Of a stretch of 64,000 nt of DNA, positions 60,597 to 64,000 are shown in pieces. Made by a program: the position numbers and the translations under genes. The first letter of the stretch is position 1, and each line of letters starts with the position of its first letter. This stretch comes from an uncultured Pseudomonadota bacterium (GTDB lineage Bacteria; Pseudomonadota; Gammaproteobacteria; Steroidobacterales; Steroidobacteraceae), in NCBI GenBank assembly GCA_903838705.1, contig CAILZL010000018.1, forward strand, positions 1-64,000, written 5' to 3'. Under the pieces are notes generated by a model. The model had not been told where the DNA came from, ran no database searches, and was given only the letters and a program-made list of their open reading frames with translations.

Positions 60597-60623
60597 TCAG
60601 AGTTGACGGTTTGGTAAGAGTTC
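60597..60623 (-). promoter_or_regulatory. Sigma-E/AlgU-type promoter for the candidate small RNA
   Basis: The minus strand reads GAACTC (60623-60618), then 16 bases, then TCTGA (60601-60597). The AlgU/RpoE consensus is GAACTT-N16/17-TCTGA, so 10 of 11 positions match at ideal spacing. The predicted start of transcription is near 60590. No other element of this quality was noticed in the intergenic DNA. Confidence 0.65.
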
Positions 60624-60692
60624 CGTCCCTAATGCAGGAGGCTGGCACTTAAGCGCAAAGAATTATCAAGTGCCTTCCATTCCGGTTTGTGA

Positions 60693-61232
60693 TTACAGGA
60701 AAGTCCAGGTGACTCCCAGCGAAACCAGATTGGCGCCGGCATCAATGTCGAAATGTTCGTATTCAGCGCGCACCGACAGACTCAGCAAGTGAACGACCAG
60801 TCCCCCGCCATACACCAGATCAGTGCCATCCCGGCTGAACAGTTCGCTTTTACTGGCAGTGATCTTTGACTTCCAGTTCACCAGGCCGCCCTTGGCAAAT
60901 ACATCGACAACCGGGCCAAGGCTGGTAAAGCCTGCGACTGAACCACTGATGCCGGTGGTATCGGCAGCAAACGAATTGTTATCCGGCTTGCCCAGATCCA
61001 GATAATTAACTTCTGCACCCAGCCAGTCGAATGGACGCACGCCCAAGATGGCCTTGTAGGCTGCATCCTTCCCTTTGAAATTATTGATCAGTCCTTTGGT
61101 GGTGTCTTTACTGACGCTTGACTCTACACCGCCGGCCGCTACGCCCAGATATATGCCGTTGTCAGAAGCACACGCGATACCTGATAGCCCCAGCATGGTG
61201 GTGAACAAGGCAATGATTGGTATTTGTTTCAT
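60693..61232 (-). CDS. Outer-membrane beta-barrel protein
   Basis: A 179-residue protein with a signal peptide (MKQIPIIALFTTMLGLSGIA, cleavage near ACA/SDNG) and a barrel of about eight strands in the OmpA/opacity-like style: IYLGVAAGGVESSVS, AAYKAILGVRPFDWLGAEVN, FTSLGPVVDVFAKGGLVNWK and LSLSVRAEYEHFDI. It ends in a C-terminal phenylalanine followed by leucine (VSLGVTWTFL) rather than a terminal F. The function is unknown; such small barrels may be adhesins or surface antigens. It lies between the candidate RNA and polA, a place without a gene in E. coli. Its 3' end abuts the RNA promoter. Confidence 0.8.
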   Translation of the reverse strand: MKQIPIIALFTTMLGLSGIACASDNGIYLGVAAGGVESSVSKDTTKGLINNFKGKDAAYKAILGVRPFDWLGAEVNYLDLGKPDNNSFAADTTGISGSVAGFTSLGPVVDVFAKGGLVNWKSKITASKSELFSRDGTDLVYGGGLVVHLLSLSVRAEYEHFDIDAGANLVSLGVTWTFL

Positions 61233-61412
61233 GATCGGTTCTCATTAAGGTTTCAGGAACGGTACAGTCGCTGCTGCAGTGTTATCCGGATCTGGCGGCC
61301 TGACCAGCATACTGGTGCGCACTTTCAGAGTGTGACAGGCTGGTTGAGTATCAAGTGCTGGCATGTCCAGACTGTCGCAGTGTGGCGTCAGCAGGCTAGG
61401 CATCAATGTGGC

Positions 61413-64000
61413 TCAGTGGGCTTCGTCCCAGTTTGCACCCCTCCCGATATCCACCTTGAGTGGTACATGCAGGCTGGCGGCAGCACTCATGCGCTGGCGG
61501 ACTTCATGAATCAATTCCGCAGTTGAGTTTGCAGCCACTTCAAATACCAGTTCATCGTGAACCTGCATGATGAGTCTGGCTGGAAAGCCCGATTCTTGTA
61601 ACCACCGATCAACATTGATCATGGCCAGCTTGATGATGTCAGCCGCCGTACCCTGCATGGGCGCATTGATTGCACTTCGTTCTGCATACTGCCGCAGTGA
61701 TGCATTGCGCGAATTGATATCCGGGAGATACAGCCGTCTGCCGAAAACTGTTTCAACATAGCCCAGTTCGTGCGCCTGAGTGCGGGTTCGTTCCATGTAC
61801 TGCTTCACGCCCGGATAGCGGGCGAAATATAGATCGATATAGCGTTGTGCTTCGCCGCGCTCAACACCGAGCTGTTTCGCCAGACCAAACGCAGACATGC
61901 CATAGATAAGTCCGAAGTTGATGGCTTTGGCTGACCGGCGCTGTTCACTGCTAACCTGCTCAAGTGATATGCCCAGCACCTCGGCAGCGGTTGCCTGATG
62001 AATATCCTGATCGGCAGCAAATGCTTTCAGCAGGCTTTCATCGCCTGATAGGTGCGCCATGATGCGCAGTTCAATCTGTGAATAGTCGGCAGCGACCAGC
62101 ACCTGCCCGGGTGGAGCAATGAAGGCCTGACGGATGCGCCGGCCTTCTGCGGAACGAATTGGAATGTTCTGCAGATTCGGGTCAGTGGATGAGAGTCGTC
62201 CGGTAGCAGCTACAGCCTGATGATAAGAAGTATGTACGCGTCCGGTACCGGGATTGATCTGTAGCGGCAACTTGTCTGTATAGGTGGACTTCAGTTTCGC
62301 CATGCTGCGGTATTCGATGATCAGGCGGGGCAGTTCATGATCTGACGCCAGTTCTTCAAGTACATCTTCAGCGGTAGAGGGCTGACCGGTAGGGGTCTTG
62401 CGCAACACAGGAATACCCAGCTTGCCGAACAGAATTTCCTGCAACTGTTTCGGCGAATCTACATTGAATGGTTGCCCCGCTGCGCTGTGGCAGCGATCAA
62501 CCAAGGCCAGCATCTGTTCTGACAGCTGCTGGCTCTGTTGTCTGAGCAGTCCGGCATCTATCAGTACACCATGATGCTCCATGCGGAACAGCACGGGTAC
62601 CAGTGGCTGTTCTATGGAAGTGTAGACGTGTTGCAGCCCGGGTTCAGCACTGAGCATTGGCCACAGGGTCTGGTGAAGGCGCAGGGTAATATCGGCATCT
62701 TCAGCTGAATAGCGTGTGGCGGCATCAATATCCACCTGATCGAAGGTGATCTGTCTGGCACCCTTGCCGCATACATCTTCATAGTGAATGGTATCCACGC
62801 CCAGGTATTTCTTTGCTACTGAATCCATGTCATGGCGACCGGCAGTGCTGTTCAGAACATAGGATTCCAGCATGCTGTCGAATTGCATGTTCTGGATATT
62901 GATGCCGTAGTTGGCAAAAATGTGTGCGTCGTATTTCAGGTGATGCCCGAGTTTGGCAAGCCGGGCGTTTTCCAGTATTGGCTTGATCTGTGCCAGCAAT
63001 GCTTCGCGTTGCAGCTGTTGCGGTGCACCGGGGTAGGTGTGTGCAACAGGAATATACGCTGCCTTGCCTGCCTCAACAGACAGGGCGATGCCGACCAGCT
63101 CCGCAGTCATGTAATCCAGTGAAGTGGTTTCGGTATCAATGCAGATGAGCTCTGCTTTTGAAAGTTGTTCCAGCCAGTGCTCTAACTGTGACTGAGTCAG
63201 AACGGTTTCATACTGACCCGTTGTGCTTGTTGCTGCCGGTGCCTGTGGTGCATCAGTAGTGAGGAGTTCACCATGCTGGGATTCAAGGTGTCTAAGTAGC
63301 GTGTTCAATTCATAGCGCTGGCAAAGTGTGCGCAATGCATCGGCGGCAGGTGGCTGTGCCACCAGCGTCTCTGGCGTGCTGTCCAGTGTGACAGCACAGT
63401 CAATCCTGGCCAGCTTGCGTGACAGTTCCAGTGTTGCAATATTCTCGCGCAGACTTTCGCCCACCTTGCCGGTAATCGCATCGGCATTCGCCAGAAGATT
63501 GTCGAGGGAATGGTATTCATTCAGCCATTTTGCGGCTGTTTTGGGTCCCACCTTGGGAACGCCGGGAATGTTATCGGCGCTATCGCCAACCAGAGACAGA
63601 TAATCAACGATCTGCTCCGGGTACACATCAAATTTGGTTTTTACGCCCTCACGATCCAGACGCGAGCCGGTCATGGTATTGATCAGACTGATATGCGGGT
63701 TGACCAGTTGCGCCATATCCTTGTCGCCAGTGGAGATCAGCACTTCAATGTTCTGAGTTGCGGCCTGTACGGCAAGCGTGCCGATCACGTCATCCGCTTC
63801 AACACCATTGATACGCAGCATGGGCAATCCCATCGCCTGTACCAGATCCAGCAGGGGCTGGGTCTGCGCACGCAGGTCGTCTGGCATCGGCGGTCGATGT
63901 GCCTTGTATTGTTCAAACAGCTCATCACGAAAGGTTTTGCCGGGCGCATCAAATACCACGGCAATCAGATCCGGTTTTTCTTCCTTGACCAGCTTGTGCA
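61413..64000 (-). CDS. polA: DNA polymerase I, truncated by the window edge
   Basis: The C-terminal 862 residues are present and the N-terminus lies beyond position 64000. The 5' nuclease part shows LVVFDAPGKTFRDELF-like sequence, EADDVIGTLA and DNIPGVPKVGPKTAAKWL. The 3'-5' proofreading domain has its D-x-E intact (ICIDTETTSLDY), so proofreading is likely. The polymerase domain has motif A VLVAADYSQIELRIMAHLSG, motif B RRSAKAINFGLIYGMS and motif C MQVHDELVFEV. It fills gaps in repair and removes RNA primers. The frame is open to the right edge. It faces engB with the barrel gene and the candidate RNA between them. Confidence 0.97.
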   Translation of the reverse strand, partial: HKLVKEEKPDLIAVVFDAPGKTFRDELFEQYKAHRPPMPDDLRAQTQPLLDLVQAMGLPMLRINGVEADDVIGTLAVQAATQNIEVLISTGDKDMAQLVNPHISLINTMTGSRLDREGVKTKFDVYPEQIVDYLSLVGDSADNIPGVPKVGPKTAAKWLNEYHSLDNLLANADAITGKVGESLRENIATLELSRKLARIDCAVTLDSTPETLVAQPPAADALRTLCQRYELNTLLRHLESQHGELLTTDAPQAPAATSTTGQYETVLTQSQLEHWLEQLSKAELICIDTETTSLDYMTAELVGIALSVEAGKAAYIPVAHTYPGAPQQLQREALLAQIKPILENARLAKLGHHLKYDAHIFANYGINIQNMQFDSMLESYVLNSTAGRHDMDSVAKKYLGVDTIHYEDVCGKGARQITFDQVDIDAATRYSAEDADITLRLHQTLWPMLSAEPGLQHVYTSIEQPLVPVLFRMEHHGVLIDAGLLRQQSQQLSEQMLALVDRCHSAAGQPFNVDSPKQLQEILFGKLGIPVLRKTPTGQPSTAEDVLEELASDHELPRLIIEYRSMAKLKSTYTDKLPLQINPGTGRVHTSYHQAVAATGRLSSTDPNLQNIPIRSAEGRRIRQAFIAPPGQVLVAADYSQIELRIMAHLSGDESLLKAFAADQDIHQATAAEVLGISLEQVSSEQRRSAKAINFGLIYGMSAFGLAKQLGVERGEAQRYIDLYFARYPGVKQYMERTRTQAHELGYVETVFGRRLYLPDINSRNASLRQYAERSAINAPMQGTAADIIKLAMINVDRWLQESGFPARLIMQVHDELVFEVAANSTAELIHEVRQRMSAAASLHVPLKVDIGRGANWDEAH

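Noticed and set aside
1-64000. CRISPR array, tRNA, rRNA or prophage
   Set aside because: No spaced direct repeats, no tRNA-like cloverleaf or rRNA stretch, and no phage structural genes were noticed on either strand.

Overview
The window reads as one chromosomal segment of a free-living proteobacterium, most likely gammaproteobacterial, with moderate GC (judged by eye, not computed). The clues are the neighbour order polA / engB / cytochrome c4 / dsbA, the order gpsA-secB-grxC-yibN facing envC, an ExeA/GspB type II secretion pair, the gltBD pair and a PyrF of the 'type 2' form. Genus cannot be fixed from the sequence alone. No rRNA, tRNA, CRISPR array or prophage was seen. The left edge cuts an IS5-like transposase and the right edge cuts polA.

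Layout. 1-0.7 kb: IS end and a small secreted orphan. 0.9-4.5 kb: dinB, gspA and gspB on the minus strand. 4.6-6.9 kb: a receiver domain fused to a membrane anchor and an OmpA-like tail, then a YheT-type hydrolase. 6.9-12.1 kb: a four-gene phosphorelay (FIST sensor, hybrid kinase, Hpt protein, receiver-PAS-degenerate GGDEF-EAL) matching the NosP/NahK/NarR nitric-oxide to c-di-GMP pathway. 12.2-15.7 kb: glycerol/glycerophosphodiester use (gdpD, glpD, glpK-like). 15.8-22.7 kb: a type I restriction-modification island, hsdR-hsdS-abiF-[structured gap]-hsdM, in which hsdS carries one in-frame stop. 23.6-29.9 kb: gltB and gltD. 30-36.6 kb: mscL, pyrF and assorted single genes. 36.7-40.2 kb: gpsA, secB, grxC and yibN, divergent from envC. 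40.4-49.4 kb: a degenerate GGDEF/EAL protein, then glgB-glgX-malQ. 49.4-51.7 kb: an AT-rich orphan and a MATE exporter. 51.8-56.9 kb: a membrane CheA-like kinase, CheY, CheX and a receiver-like/TonB fusion. 57.1-64 kb: corA, lipoprotein dsbA, cytochrome c4, engB, a likely sigma-E-type small RNA, an outer-membrane barrel and polA.

Themes. Signalling is dense: two c-di-GMP proteins, two multi-step phosphorelays, and two proteins that join a receiver-like domain to the envelope. The two observations most worth testing are the AbiF (Abi_2/HEPN) gene with a hairpin-rich 277-base gap downstream, embedded in a type I R-M operon (AbiF proteins are reported ancestors of Cas13 and pair with an RNA antitoxin), and a short RNA in the polA-engB interval with a close sigma-E/AlgU-type promoter, in the position and orientation of Spot 42 and ErsA.

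Limits: all family calls are by reading motifs; no database search, folding or alignment was run. Start sites were chosen from ribosome-binding sites, overlaps and family N-termini.
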